Notes: generated by a model from the letters alone, not told the origin. A DNA stretch of 64,000 bases from Sedimentibacter sp. SX930 (GCA_002155105.1 MUZD01000001.1:620001-684000), one strand, 5' to 3'; shown: positions 1 to 7,668, counted from the stretch's first letter. Translations and numbers: made by a program.

Positions 1-479
1 CCACGGATCAACCGGTGAACGCCACCCAACTGGCTGAACTGTTATCGGTCAGCCGTCAGGTCATCGTGGGCGATATCGCGTTGATTCGCGCCAAGGGGAT
101 CGAGATTTTGGCAACGCCGCGGGGCTATCTATCAGCGAATGCATTCAAAGGCGAAGGCAGCCTGTTCACGGGCAAAATTGCCAGTCAGCACTCGCAAGCC
201 GAGACCGTTACGGAACTGAACATCATCGTGGACAACGGCGGCGAGGTCGTGGATGTCCAGGTCGAGCACCCCGTCTACGGTACTTTGACCGGGGAACTGC
301 ATATCCGCTCGCGCCATGATGTCATCGATTTTATGAAAAAAATCGCATCAAACGAAGCAGCGATGCTGTCTTCGCTGACGGGCGGCGTGCATCTGCATAC
401 ACTTGCCTGCAAGGATGAAGAAACATTCCTGCGCATCAAAAAAGAACTGCAGGAAGCGGGCATCCTCTATTCCGATTGA
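1..479 (+). CDS. niaR: NiaR-type niacin-responsive repressor (5' end outside window)
   Basis: This is the C-terminal part of a transcription repressor that senses niacin and controls NAD-precursor uptake. The reading frame is open to the left edge, so the start lies upstream. The first visible 40 residues are the end of a winged helix-turn-helix (SVSRQVIVGDI, then IRAKGIEIL), typical of the HTH_11 fold. The rest is a 3H domain, named for three conserved histidines, seen here in VEHPVYG, SRHDV and GVHLHT; the family binds metal and ligand through them. The next gene is a niaX-like transporter with a perfect palindrome in its promoter, which fits the known NiaR-NiaX pairing. The regulator identity is secure; the ligand is inferred from the family. 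Confidence 0.88.
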   Translation, partial: TDQPVNATQLAELLSVSRQVIVGDIALIRAKGIEILATPRGYLSANAFKGEGSLFTGKIASQHSQAETVTELNIIVDNGGEVVDVQVEHPVYGTLTGELHIRSRHDVIDFMKKIASNEAAMLSSLTGGVHLHTLACKDEETFLRIKKELQEAGILYSD

Positions 480-497
480 AAACGCATGAAAATATGC

Positions 498-525
498 TTG
501 ACAACTCCTGAAAAGATTATATAAT
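498..525 (+). promoter_or_regulatory. promoter of niaX
   Basis: TTGACA at 498-503 and TATAAT at 520-525 are separated by 16 bp, a near-consensus sigma-A promoter. The predicted transcription start falls inside the palindrome at 531-550, so a bound repressor would block it. Confidence 0.8.
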
Positions 526-530
526 ATATT

Positions 531-550
531 ACAACTGTCAAGACAGTTGT
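531..550. promoter_or_regulatory. palindromic operator, probably for NiaR
   Basis: ACAACTGTC, a two-base AA spacer, then GACAGTTGT form a perfect 9+9 inverted repeat. It lies just downstream of the -10 box of niaX and directly after the gene for a NiaR-type repressor. Assignment to NiaR rests on this position and on known NiaR control of niaX; no site was compared by computation. Confidence 0.7.
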
Positions 551-575
551 AAACATCTTTGGAGGGATTGGCGAA

Positions 576-1133
576 ATGAATACACGTACACAAACGAAAC
601 ATATTACGATAGCTGCTCTACTGATTGCGATAGGGATCCTGATACCAATGATATCCCCTTTGAAAATAATTCTGGAACCGGCTTCCTTTACTTTGGCTAG
701 CCATGTGGCAACGATGATCGCCATGTTCCTTTCACCCGGCATCGCTGTTGCGGTTGCCTTTGGAACGGCAGTCGGCTTTATGCTTGGCGGCTTTCCCTTG
801 GTCGTAGTCCTGCGTGCGGCAACGCACATGATTTTTTCTTATGTCGGTGCGAAATACATCCAAAAGCACCCGGAAATGGCGCACGATATCAAAAAATCGT
901 TGTTATTCAGCCTGGTCCTTGGCGTGTTGCATGCTAGCTCCGAAGTCATCGTCGTGAGCCTGTTCTACTTTGCAGGCAACCTTACGACAGCCTATTACGA
1001 TAAAGGCCTGATTTCTTCCGTCATGCTGCTGGTCGGCGTCGGAACCGTCATCCACAGCATGGTCGATTACTGGTTGGCCCAAATCGTCTGGAAAACGGTC
1101 GGTAAAAAAGCCCTGCCTCTACGCTCTGTGTAG
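576..1133 (+). CDS. niaX: niacin transporter NiaX
   Basis: A 185-residue integral membrane protein with about five or six hydrophobic segments (first near residues 10-30, last near 145-170) and short loops, the size and shape of an ECF-type substrate-binding S component. The N-terminal TKHITIAALLIAIGILIPM and the central FLSPGIAVAVAFGTAVGFML resemble the NiaX family, which imports niacin together with the shared ECF energising module. No ATPase is encoded nearby, as expected for an S component. An AGGAGG-like site (GGAGG, 561-565) lies 10 bases before the ATG. Its position behind niaR and a palindromic operator supports niacin as the substrate. Confidence 0.83.
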   Translation: MNTRTQTKHITIAALLIAIGILIPMISPLKIILEPASFTLASHVATMIAMFLSPGIAVAVAFGTAVGFMLGGFPLVVVLRAATHMIFSYVGAKYIQKHPEMAHDIKKSLLFSLVLGVLHASSEVIVVSLFYFAGNLTTAYYDKGLISSVMLLVGVGTVIHSMVDYWLAQIVWKTVGKKALPLRSV

Positions 1134-1153
1134 ATCGGAAAACGAATAAAATG

Positions 1154-1195
1154 AAAAGGACGCATCCCGGCTTTAATTGCGGGATGCGTCCTTTT
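1154..1195. terminator. bidirectional terminator between niaX and carbonic anhydrase
   Basis: A 16-bp perfect stem (1154-1169 with 1180-1195) starts with AAAA and ends with TTTT. It can end transcription of the convergent genes on both strands. Confidence 0.9.
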
Positions 1196-1226
1196 TCTGT
1201 GTGTACCATTCATTCTTCGAATTTGC

Positions 1227-1853
1227 TCAACCGTTGCCCAACAAAAATTCGCCTTTTTTCCGGTCATAGATGAAGACTTCACCGGTCTCGATGATGTAGT
1301 GCCACCCGCTGATTTTCAGTTTGCCTTCCCTCATTTTTTCAGCAATGTAGGGGAAAGTTATCAAATGCTTCAGCTGCTCCACGACATTGCCTTGCTCCAT
1401 CATCCAAGCCCGTGCTTCGGGTTCGGATTCCGGGATTTCCTTCAGGACGCGGTCGCGGACCGGATGGATCAGTTCCAGCCATTTGCGGGTGTGCGGCAAC
1501 TCCTCCAGTTTGCCTTCGGGATGCAGGCAAGCAGCACAGCCGCCGCAGTTGGAGTGGCCACAGATGATGATGTTCTCTACGCCAAGCGCGAGCACGGCAT
1601 ACTCGATGGCGGATGTCGTTGCCACGTATTCGGTAGTCATGCGATAAGGCGGCACGATATTGGCGATGTTACGGACGATGAACAATTCGCCCGGCAACGT
1701 TCCGGTGATCATATTTGGATCGATACGTGAGTCAGAACAGGAAATAAAGAGCGTATGAGGCTTCTGGGAAGCTTTTAAACCTTTGAAAAGCTCACGATGA
1801 GATTCAAAATCCCCTCTTCTGAAATTGACGATACCTTCTAATAACTTTTCCAT
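1227..1853 (-). CDS. beta-class carbonic anhydrase
   Basis: This enzyme interconverts carbon dioxide and bicarbonate in the cytoplasm, supplying bicarbonate for carboxylation reactions. About 208 residues, normal for the bacterial beta class. The zinc ligands are visible: Cys39 in SCSDSR, with Asp41 and Arg43 of the catalytic dyad, and His100 plus Cys103 in GHSNCGG. I chose the second ATG (1853). The ribosome site AAGAAGG ends only one base before the first ATG at 1859 but seven before this one. A start at 1859 would only add two residues. It is a single gene, convergent with niaX and 24 bases from the AEC transporter gene upstream, so the two may be co-transcribed. Confidence 0.93.
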   Translation of the reverse strand: MEKLLEGIVNFRRGDFESHRELFKGLKASQKPHTLFISCSDSRIDPNMITGTLPGELFIVRNIANIVPPYRMTTEYVATTSAIEYAVLALGVENIIICGHSNCGGCAACLHPEGKLEELPHTRKWLELIHPVRDRVLKEIPESEPEARAWMMEQGNVVEQLKHLITFPYIAEKMREGKLKISGWHYIIETGEVFIYDRKKGEFLLGNG

Positions 1854-1877
1854 GCTCATACCTTCTTTCTGAAATGA

Positions 1878-2789
1878 TTATCCGAACAAGAGTTGTGCAA
1901 ATTGCACGATGATCGGGATGGTGAATAAGGACAATAAAGTGGTCAAGACCACAAGACGCGCGCCGTATTCGTAGTCGCCGCCGAACAAACGGCCAAGGAT
2001 GGCGGTGTTCGTTGCAGCTGGCGCACAGGAAGCGATGGTCAGGACGATTTCCACCATATAGTCATCGATCGGCAACAAATAGATGATGCCGATCGAAATG
2101 AGGGCGGTGACGATCAAACGCAGGAAAGTGGTCCAATACGCTTTCGGGAAAGCCAACAATTCCGAAAAATTGCTGTTGGCGATGTAACTGCCGAGGATGA
2201 TCATGGCCAGCGGTGTATTCAACGCTGCTAAGCTGTCGACGGATTTCCAGAGAAAAGCAGGGACTGGTAGGCGGCTGATGTAGATGGACAAACCGATGGC
2301 AGCCCCGATCATTCCGGGATTGAGAAGGGTTTGCCGCAAGGTCATCGCTTTTTTGTCGCCGGATATCAAGTATTGGCCGTAAGTCCACTGGGTGACGTTG
2401 TTTGCCATGATGTAACCGGACATGAAAAAGACGCCCTCATAGCCCACGGTCGCAAGGACCAAGGGGATGCCGACAAAACCGGCATTCGGGAAAATTGTGG
2501 CATATTTATCGATGCGGTCCTCTTTTTTCAGCAGCACATGGACGATGAACGCGCGGATGGAAATTGTCAGAAAAGCCGCCAGCGTCGCCCATAGCAACAA
2601 CTTCAAACGGTGCGCGTCAAAATCGGCATTGAACGATGTGATCATGGTCGCGGGCATCACGAACAAGGAGAGGATAGTCGATATCTGACGCGTACCCTCG
2701 CTGGTGATGACTTTCGACCGGATCAGAATAAAACCAAAGAACATGATAGTGAACATGGTCAACAGCTGTTGGAAAACGATGCTTATCAA
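1878..2789 (-). CDS. AEC-family (auxin efflux carrier-like) transporter
   Basis: A 303-residue membrane protein with roughly ten hydrophobic helices, the standard size for AEC permeases, which move organic acids such as malate or related anions. Family features include the N-terminal MFGFILIRSKVIT-like region, PATMITSF, and a repeat architecture of two five-helix halves. The start is TTG at 2789, followed by ISIVFQQLL; an AAAGGAG site lies 12 bases upstream, a slightly long spacing, and no better start is seen. The substrate cannot be told from sequence. The carbonic anhydrase gene follows closely in the same direction. Confidence 0.85.
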   Translation of the reverse strand: MISIVFQQLLTMFTIMFFGFILIRSKVITSEGTRQISTILSLFVMPATMITSFNADFDAHRLKLLLWATLAAFLTISIRAFIVHVLLKKEDRIDKYATIFPNAGFVGIPLVLATVGYEGVFFMSGYIMANNVTQWTYGQYLISGDKKAMTLRQTLLNPGMIGAAIGLSIYISRLPVPAFLWKSVDSLAALNTPLAMIILGSYIANSNFSELLAFPKAYWTTFLRLIVTALISIGIIYLLPIDDYMVEIVLTIASCAPAATNTAILGRLFGGDYEYGARLVVLTTLLSLFTIPIIVQFAQLLFG

Positions 2790-2968
2790 AGTGGCGCGGC
2801 ACTCCTTTCATGTGTGGAAACTTGATTTCAGTTTTTTTCTGTTCCTAACATGATAACACACCACGTGATATAATTTTAAGGATTTTCTCATAAATGTCTA
2901 GTATAATGAATTGGTATGCATCATAAAACAAGCAACAGCGTCTTAGGCTGAAGAATGGAGAAATATAG

Positions 2969-3430
2969 ATGGCTAAAGTAGAAAGTTTTGAATTGGACCA
3001 CAATTTGGTGAAGGCTCCTTATGTCCGCCAAGCGGGCTACGAAGTGCACGAAACAGGAGCTGTCGTCACAAAATTCGATCTGCGTTTTGTGCAGCCCAAC
3101 CAGGATGCATTGCCGACAGGGGCTATGCACACGCTGGAACACCTTTTGGCGATCAATATCCGCGATTACGTGGATGGCGTCATCGACCTTTCGCCGATGG
3201 GTTGCCGCACCGGTTTTTACATGATCTGTTGGGGTGAACATACTCCGGAAGAAATCGCTACTGCTTTGGAAAAAGTGCTGCAGATTGTATTGGAAACGAC
3301 AGTAGTTCCCGCAACGACGGCAAAGGAATGCGGAAATTACCGCGATCATTCCTTGTTCGGCGCACAAGAATACGCGAAGCAAGTGTTGGCGGCCGGCATC
3401 AGCCGCGATCCATTCACGCGTACAGTCTAG
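2969..3430 (+). CDS. luxS: S-ribosylhomocysteine lyase LuxS
   Basis: LuxS splits S-ribosylhomocysteine into homocysteine and 4,5-dihydroxy-2,3-pentanedione, the precursor of autoinducer 2, as part of the activated methyl cycle. It is 153 residues, the usual length. The metal site is complete: His54 and His58 in HTLEH, with Glu57, and Cys121 in KECGNYRDH. Cys79 in MGCRTGFY is the conserved catalytic cysteine. The ATG follows a GGAG site (GAATGGAGAAATATAG). A TATAAT at 2902-2907 may be its -10, but no good -35 is visible. The adjacent dehydrogenase gene begins 22 bases after the stop, suggesting co-transcription. Confidence 0.97.
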   Translation: MAKVESFELDHNLVKAPYVRQAGYEVHETGAVVTKFDLRFVQPNQDALPTGAMHTLEHLLAINIRDYVDGVIDLSPMGCRTGFYMICWGEHTPEEIATALEKVLQIVLETTVVPATTAKECGNYRDHSLFGAQEYAKQVLAAGISRDPFTRTV

Positions 3431-3452
3431 AGATTTAGGGAGGATTGAGGTT

Positions 3453-4565
3453 ATGACGAAAGAATTGATCGTAAGGACAGGACCGCAAGAATATGAATGC
3501 AGAGCAGGCGTCCTGTCGACTTTGCCGAAACGCTTGGAAGAGCGTTTCGTAAAAAATATTTTGATTGTGCACGGAACCGTATCCTGGGAAAAAGCCCGTC
3601 CCTACCTTGAAGACCTGTATCAAGCCGGTTTTTCGATCACCGAAATGGCTTTTTCGGGCGAATGCAGCTATGAAGAGGTCGACCGCATCGTCGGGCTGGC
3701 CGCACAGCACAAAAGCGATGCAATCGTCGGTATCGGCGGCGGGAAAATCATGGATGCGGTGAAGTATGCTGCCGCGAAAGCGGGCTGCATCCTGAATGTG
3801 ATGATCCCGACGTTGGCGAGCAACTGCGCGCCATGGACGCCGCTCAGCGTCATGTACAGCGAGGATGGCGTGTTCATCCGCTACGATTTCCTGCAGCAGC
3901 AAGCTTCGCTTTTGTTGCTGGAACCAAAATTGATCATCGATTCGCCGAAGGATTTCTTTGTGGCCGGATTGGCGGATACGCTGGCAAAATGGTACGAATC
4001 GGATGAAATCCTTTCGCTGCCTGAGAATGCCCAACAACCGATGCTGATGATGGCGCGCCAAGCGGCATACATCTGCAGACAGAGCATCCTCGATCACGCC
4101 GAGTTGGCGATCGCCAGCTTGGAAGCGGGGGAAGTGACGGAAGCTTTTGTGAAGCTGACGGAGGTCATCATTTCCATCAGCGGCATGGTCGGCGGGATGG
4201 GCGACGCCTTTGCGCGGACGACCATCGCCCATGAGATACATGATGCCATAACCAATTTCCCGGCGTCGCATCATTTCCTGCATGGGCATAAGGTAGCCTA
4301 TGGCATCATGGTCCAATTGGCTTACGAAAAGAAATGGGCGGAGATCGATAATCTGATTCCGTTTTATGAACATTTGGACATTCCGAAGAGCCTCCACGAT
4401 CTGCACTTGGATAAACTGGACGCTGAAGGAATCATGGAAATCGCCCGTCTGTCCACGAAACCTGAAGCACCGGCGCACGGCCTGCCATATGATGTCACTG
4501 CCGAACTGATGGCGGAAGCGATCCTGGCGCTCGAGGATTATATGGCGAATTTGCCTGAACTCTGA
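3453..4565 (+). CDS. iron-containing alcohol/glycerol dehydrogenase family oxidoreductase
   Basis: A 370-residue NAD(P)-dependent dehydrogenase of the group III (iron-type) family, closest in look to the GldA/HcxA branch that reduces 2-oxoacids or oxidises glycerol. The nucleotide-binding GIGGGKIMDAVK is at about residues 94-105. Metal ligands are suggested by the Asp in GLADTLAKWYES (about residue 173) and two histidines in HEIHDAITNFPASHHFLHGHK (about 256 and 274). It follows luxS by 22 bases with its own AGGAGG site. The pairing with luxS is not one I know as standard, and the substrate is unknown. Confidence 0.85.
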   Translation: MTKELIVRTGPQEYECRAGVLSTLPKRLEERFVKNILIVHGTVSWEKARPYLEDLYQAGFSITEMAFSGECSYEEVDRIVGLAAQHKSDAIVGIGGGKIMDAVKYAAAKAGCILNVMIPTLASNCAPWTPLSVMYSEDGVFIRYDFLQQQASLLLLEPKLIIDSPKDFFVAGLADTLAKWYESDEILSLPENAQQPMLMMARQAAYICRQSILDHAELAIASLEAGEVTEAFVKLTEVIISISGMVGGMGDAFARTTIAHEIHDAITNFPASHHFLHGHKVAYGIMVQLAYEKKWAEIDNLIPFYEHLDIPKSLHDLHLDKLDAEGIMEIARLSTKPEAPAHGLPYDVTAELMAEAILALEDYMANLPEL

Positions 4566-4623
4566 TCCAAGAGCCTGGCAGTTGAGCAGGAACTGGGCAA
4601 TGCGGATTGATGACCTTTCCGGT

Positions 4624-4652
4624 TTGGCAAAATCTGGAATAATCGGTATACT
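4624..4652 (+). promoter_or_regulatory. promoter of cdd
   Basis: TTGGCA at 4624-4629 and TATACT at 4647-4652 with exactly 17 bp between them. It sits 60 bases before the cytidine deaminase start. Confidence 0.75.
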
Positions 4653-4712
4653 GTAAACACGAACATTTACCGATCAGAAAAATAACCATTCTTGATAAGC
4701 GAGGGATAGTCG

Positions 4713-5111
4713 ATGAACAGTGAAGAATTAGTGTCCAGAGCAAGAGCCGCCATGCAGCATGCATACAGCCCGTATTCCCATTTTCCGGTAGGAGCGGCAG
4801 TCCTCTACAAGGACGGCGCAGTGATCGAAGGCGTAAACGTGGAAAATGTTTCCTTCGGCGCCACCAACTGCGCGGAGCGGACAGCCTTATTCACAGGTGT
4901 GACGCGAGGCTACCGCAAAGAGGATGTCGCCGCTATTGCCATAGCGGGCGACACGAATACGTTCCTCCCGCCGTGCAGCATCTGCCGCCAAGTGATGGTG
5001 GAATTATGCGGATACGAAACGCCAGTCTACCTTTCAGACAAGCACGGGAAAATCAAGGAGCTGACAATCAAAGAGTTGGTTCCTTACGCCTTTACCGATT
5101 TGGATATGTAA
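4713..5111 (+). CDS. cdd: cytidine deaminase
   Basis: A 132-residue homotetrameric-type cytidine deaminase that converts cytidine and deoxycytidine to uridine and deoxyuridine in pyrimidine salvage. Zinc and catalytic residues are visible: Cys53 and Glu55 in NCAERTA, and Cys88 with Cys91 in PPCSICRQ. The N-terminal YSPYSHFPVGAA motif is typical. The ATG has a GCGAGGGAT region upstream as ribosome site. It has its own promoter and a strong terminator, so it looks monocistronic. Confidence 0.96.
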   Translation: MNSEELVSRARAAMQHAYSPYSHFPVGAAVLYKDGAVIEGVNVENVSFGATNCAERTALFTGVTRGYRKEDVAAIAIAGDTNTFLPPCSICRQVMVELCGYETPVYLSDKHGKIKELTIKELVPYAFTDLDM

Positions 5112-5158
5112 AAAAACAACTGCGGCCCACCTATTACTGGTGAACCGCAGTTGTTTTT
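5112..5158. terminator. terminator after cdd, probably bidirectional
   Basis: A 14-bp stem (5112-5125 with 5145-5158) with a further CACC/GGTG pairing inside. It has an A-run on the left and a T-run on the right, between convergent genes. Confidence 0.9.
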
Positions 5159-5191
5159 ATTGGTTTTGGAGCGATTGCGTTCCTCTGGAAT

Positions 5192-6040
5192 TTACATTTT
5201 CAGGAATAATACGTAGGCCAACGTCATCATCAACAGCAAATGCGCGCTGATGCCGCCGAGGCAAAGGTAAAGGGTATCCCGTTTCGTTTCGTTGATCGTC
5301 TGGTACAGGCTGGCGATGAATGTCACCAGATAGCTGGACAGATGGACCAAGAACAACAACAGCACCGGGACCGCCATCAGGATTGGAGCGATGAGGCTGA
5401 TCACAAAAGCAGCACCCAACAGCAACAGGCCGAAAGCGTTCATTCCCGCATACTGCGTCATCCAGTTATGGAAGGCATGGCGTCTGTGCAAAAAGAATGT
5501 TTTGATGAGGTACGCCAAGAATGGGTACAGATAATAGAACGCCAAGAAAAGCAGGAAATTCTTCATGAACCAAATAACCGGTTCAACCTGGAAAGTGACT
5601 GTCGGCAGCAATGAAATCTGCGAAAGCAGATCATATTGATTAGCCAATGCGACCGCAATCCGGGTCACTAATCCAGCTGAGAGCAACGCCGATAGGACAA
5701 AGGTGAAGTAGCCGTATAGATTGTGGCTTTCTCTGCGCGATTTCCGGGTCTCCGCTGGGTCTTTCATTTTTTTCCACAAAAAACGCACGTAGCGGATGAA
5801 TTTATTCAATGCTTCATTGAAAGAGAAAGCCTGCTTTTCAGCGCGCGAAGCCGCTTCAGCCGTTTCATCATCCTCATCAGCCGTCAGGTCGACAAAATTT
5901 TCCGTGTTATCTTCGAATAAAGTGGATTGATAAAAATCATCTTGATGGATTGCGTCCGAACCGGAAACATCCGACCCGCACATCGGACAGATCAAAGCCT
6001 CTTTCGGTATGCGATTATGGCAATAGGTACATATCTTCAT
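5192..6040 (-). CDS. zinc-ribbon membrane protein of unknown function
   Basis: I do not recognise a named family. The N-terminus is a zinc ribbon with two CxxC pairs (CTYC, residues 4-7, and CPMC about 14 residues on). An acidic linker follows up to about residue 70, then a basic stretch, and about five hydrophobic segments between residues 100 and 282. The last ends almost at the C-terminus (LAYVLFLKM). Such ribbon-plus-membrane proteins are common in Lactobacillales. The start at 6040 is set by AAGGAG seven bases upstream; an earlier GTG would overlap that site. It is transcribed alone, convergent with cdd. Membrane location is firm; function is unknown. Confidence 0.82.
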   Translation of the reverse strand: MKICTYCHNRIPKEALICPMCGSDVSGSDAIHQDDFYQSTLFEDNTENFVDLTADEDDETAEAASRAEKQAFSFNEALNKFIRYVRFLWKKMKDPAETRKSRRESHNLYGYFTFVLSALLSAGLVTRIAVALANQYDLLSQISLLPTVTFQVEPVIWFMKNFLLFLAFYYLYPFLAYLIKTFFLHRRHAFHNWMTQYAGMNAFGLLLLGAAFVISLIAPILMAVPVLLLFLVHLSSYLVTFIASLYQTINETKRDTLYLCLGGISAHLLLMMTLAYVLFLKM

Positions 6041-6124
6041 CGGTTCTCTCCTTCTCACTGGTAACTAACTTCTAGAATAATTCAGTTTGTAGGATATAGC
6101 AAGGTTATTTTTGCGACAAATTTT

Positions 6125-6153
6125 TTGTAAACGAACCGATAATTCGGTATGAT
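6125..6153 (+). promoter_or_regulatory. promoter of the glyoxalase-like gene
   Basis: TTGTAA at 6125-6130 and TATGAT at 6148-6153 with a 17-bp spacer, 34 bases before the ATG at 6187. Confidence 0.7.
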
Positions 6154-6186
6154 AATGATAGTATTAATGAGAGGAATGATGACTTA

Positions 6187-6561
6187 ATGAAAATGTTACA
6201 CACTTGCATCCGCGTGCAGCACCTCGATAAATCGATCGCATTCTACAAAGAGGCTTTTGATTTCCGCGAGAAAAAGAAACTGGATTACCCTGAGCACAAG
6301 TTTTCGATCGTCTACTTAGGTTTGGAAGGCGATGACTACGAGTTGGAGTTGACTTACAATTACGATCACGAACCGTACAATATCGGTGACGGTTACGGCC
6401 ACATCGCCATCGGGGTGGATGAATTTGAAGCCCTTCATGACAAACAGGTGGCTGCCGGATTCAACGTGACCGACTACAAAGGTTTGCCTGATTCATCCGT
6501 AAGATACTACTTCATCACCGATCCGGATGGCTATAAGGTTGAAGTCATCCAGAACAAATAG
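6187..6561 (+). CDS. gloA: lactoylglutathione lyase-like VOC protein
   Basis: A 124-residue single-domain vicinal-oxygen-chelate protein. The pattern matches glyoxalase I: MLHTCIRVQHLDKSIAFYKEAF at the N-terminus (His5 a probable metal ligand), ELELTYNY in the middle with a ligand Glu, GYGHIAIGVDE with a ligand His, and DPDGYKVEVIQ with the last ligand Glu. Glyoxalase I isomerises the methylglyoxal-thiol adduct, detoxifying a glycolytic by-product. Many Gram-positives lack glutathione, so the thiol partner is uncertain. It has its own promoter, and the SGNH hydrolase gene follows nine bases after the stop, so they probably share a transcript. Confidence 0.88.
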   Translation: MKMLHTCIRVQHLDKSIAFYKEAFDFREKKKLDYPEHKFSIVYLGLEGDDYELELTYNYDHEPYNIGDGYGHIAIGVDEFEALHDKQVAAGFNVTDYKGLPDSSVRYYFITDPDGYKVEVIQNK

Positions 6562-6570
6562 GGCTGACCT

Positions 6571-7218
6571 ATGGAGAAAATGACCAAGTATAAATTGCTT
6601 TTTATCGGCGACAGCATCACCGATGTCGGCCGCAACCGCAACAATCCGGATTCGTTGGGGAAAGGCTATGTGGCTATGATCGCGAAGGCTCTTGAGGACA
6701 GAGGCGATTCCGAACACTATCAGCTCATCAACCGCGGCATCAGCGGCAACCGAATCCATGATATAGCGGAAAGATGGCACAGCGATTGCGTTTCGCTCGA
6801 ACCCGACGTCGTCACTATGTTGATCGGCATCAATGATACGTGGCACAATGTCGGCGACGAGAGTGTGTTCGCGACCCAAGCGGGCGCTGAACAGTTCGAA
6901 ATGCATTACCGTCATTTGTTGGCCTCCTTGCGGAAAAAATCGGATGCAAGGCTCATTCTGATGGAGCCGTTCGTCTTTCCGTATCCGGAAGACCGCAAAA
7001 CATGGCGGGTTGATTTGGATCCGAAGCAGGAAATCGTCAAACGCCTGGCCGAAGAATTCGATGCCGACTGGATCGGGCTGGATGCCTATCTGAATGAAAT
7101 CGGTGCTGTCGAGGGATATGAAACATTATCGAATGATGGCGTCCATCCGACCAAAAAAGGTCACCGTCTCATCGCCGACGCTTGGCTGAAGCAATTTGAC
7201 GAGGGCGGGAAAGAATAA
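6571..7218 (+). CDS. SGNH/GDSL-family hydrolase
   Basis: A 215-residue serine esterase/lipase-fold hydrolase. All four SGNH blocks can be read: GDSITD with the nucleophile Ser15 (block I), the Gly in GISGNR (II), the Asn in GINDTWH (III) and DGVHPTKKGH with the catalytic Asp and His (V). No signal peptide is present, so it is probably cytoplasmic. The fold acts on acyl esters such as acetylated sugars or lysophospholipids; the substrate here is unknown. It is in the same transcript direction as the upstream glyoxalase-like gene. Its ribosome site is weak (AGGG seven bases before the ATG), which suggests translational coupling. Confidence 0.88.
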   Translation: MEKMTKYKLLFIGDSITDVGRNRNNPDSLGKGYVAMIAKALEDRGDSEHYQLINRGISGNRIHDIAERWHSDCVSLEPDVVTMLIGINDTWHNVGDESVFATQAGAEQFEMHYRHLLASLRKKSDARLILMEPFVFPYPEDRKTWRVDLDPKQEIVKRLAEEFDADWIGLDAYLNEIGAVEGYETLSNDGVHPTKKGHRLIADAWLKQFDEGGKE

Positions 7219-7257
7219 GGATTATTGAGCAGGCTGTCTGTAACCCTAAAAAAAGTC

Positions 7258-7286
7258 TTGCTTTTTCGGTTTCTGCATGATAAGAT
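7258..7286 (+). promoter_or_regulatory. promoter of the putative structured RNA
   Basis: TTGCTT at 7258-7263 and TAAGAT at 7281-7286 with a 17-bp spacer. It is followed within ten bases by the first helix of the structured region. Confidence 0.65.
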
Positions 7287-7292
7287 GTTTTA

Positions 7293-7516
7293 CATGCGAT
7301 GAGGCGACGAGCAATCAGGTGGGTTCGCCCATTCCGCGCAAGCGGCGAAGTGATTGCAAATCAAACGGGACATACGTGCTTGCACAACCACAGGATGTGG
7401 ATGTTTGATGGTGACTGCTGTGAACAGTCCCATCCATGGGTTTACCCATGCCGTATCAGAAGAAAGGGTCGGAAAGTTGAACACTTAGGTGTTTACCTTT
7501 CCGGCCCTTTCTTTTT
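7293..7516 (+). ncRNA. putative structured non-coding RNA, class not recognised
   Basis: No coding frame fits this 220-base stretch, yet it has its own promoter and a strong terminator. By eye it folds into a junction closed by 7298-7304 with 7451-7457 (six of seven pairs). Inside are four arms. One is GCAATCA/TGATTGC (7311-7317 with 7351-7357), carrying a UUCG-loop hairpin and a GCAA (GNRA) hairpin. The second is ATCAAAC/GTTTGAT (7360-7366 with 7403-7409) with an inner CCACA/TGTGG hairpin. The third is GACTG/CAGTC (7413-7417 with 7425-7429). The last is CATGGG/CCCATG (7435-7440 with 7445-7450). I see none of the signatures of tmRNA, RNase P, SRP RNA or T-box RNAs. It could be a trans-acting RNA or a leader, though its terminator cuts it off from the next gene. 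Confidence 0.6.
7462..7516 (+). terminator. terminator of the putative structured RNA
   Basis: A 15-bp stem (7462-7476 with 7497-7511, one G-U pair) followed by TTTTT. Confidence 0.88.
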
Positions 7517-7532
7517 GTGTTGGCGTGGAAAA

Positions 7533-7668
7533 GGCCGTCAGCTCCGGTGAGGGCCGGTTCGCAGGAGCTGACGGCCGCCAAAGACACCTCTCCTCCTGCG
7601 AGGATCGCTTCGCCGGAGGAGAGTGCGCTAAAGCCATGTCACCTCCGGTGAGGGCTGCTTCACCGGAG
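7533..7668. repeat. cluster A of GC-rich palindromic hairpin repeats (three units)
   Basis: Three imperfect palindromes stand in a row. Unit 1 has 13-bp arms 7533-7545 and 7564-7576. Unit 2 has 9-bp arms 7588-7596 and 7615-7623. Unit 3 has 9-bp arms 7643-7651 and 7660-7668 (CTCCGGTGA/TCACCGGAG). The shared core is CTCC, then a GGTGAGG-like and a CTTCGCC-like stretch, then GGAG. The outer arms differ between units yet stay complementary. The cluster continues in degraded form to about 7735 and has no gene. Related clusters lie at 23.6, 34.0 and 55.0 kb. Confidence 0.75.

Noticed and set aside
3435-4478. A 347-codon frame on the minus strand
   Set aside because: It lies wholly inside the well-supported dehydrogenase gene on the plus strand, with His/Arg-rich composition typical of an antisense shadow.
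7298-7457. The structured RNA as a T-box, FMN, cobalamin, glycine or SAM riboswitch, tmRNA, RNase P or SRP RNA
   Set aside because: The conserved core sequences of those classes are not found, and its terminator separates it from the next gene.
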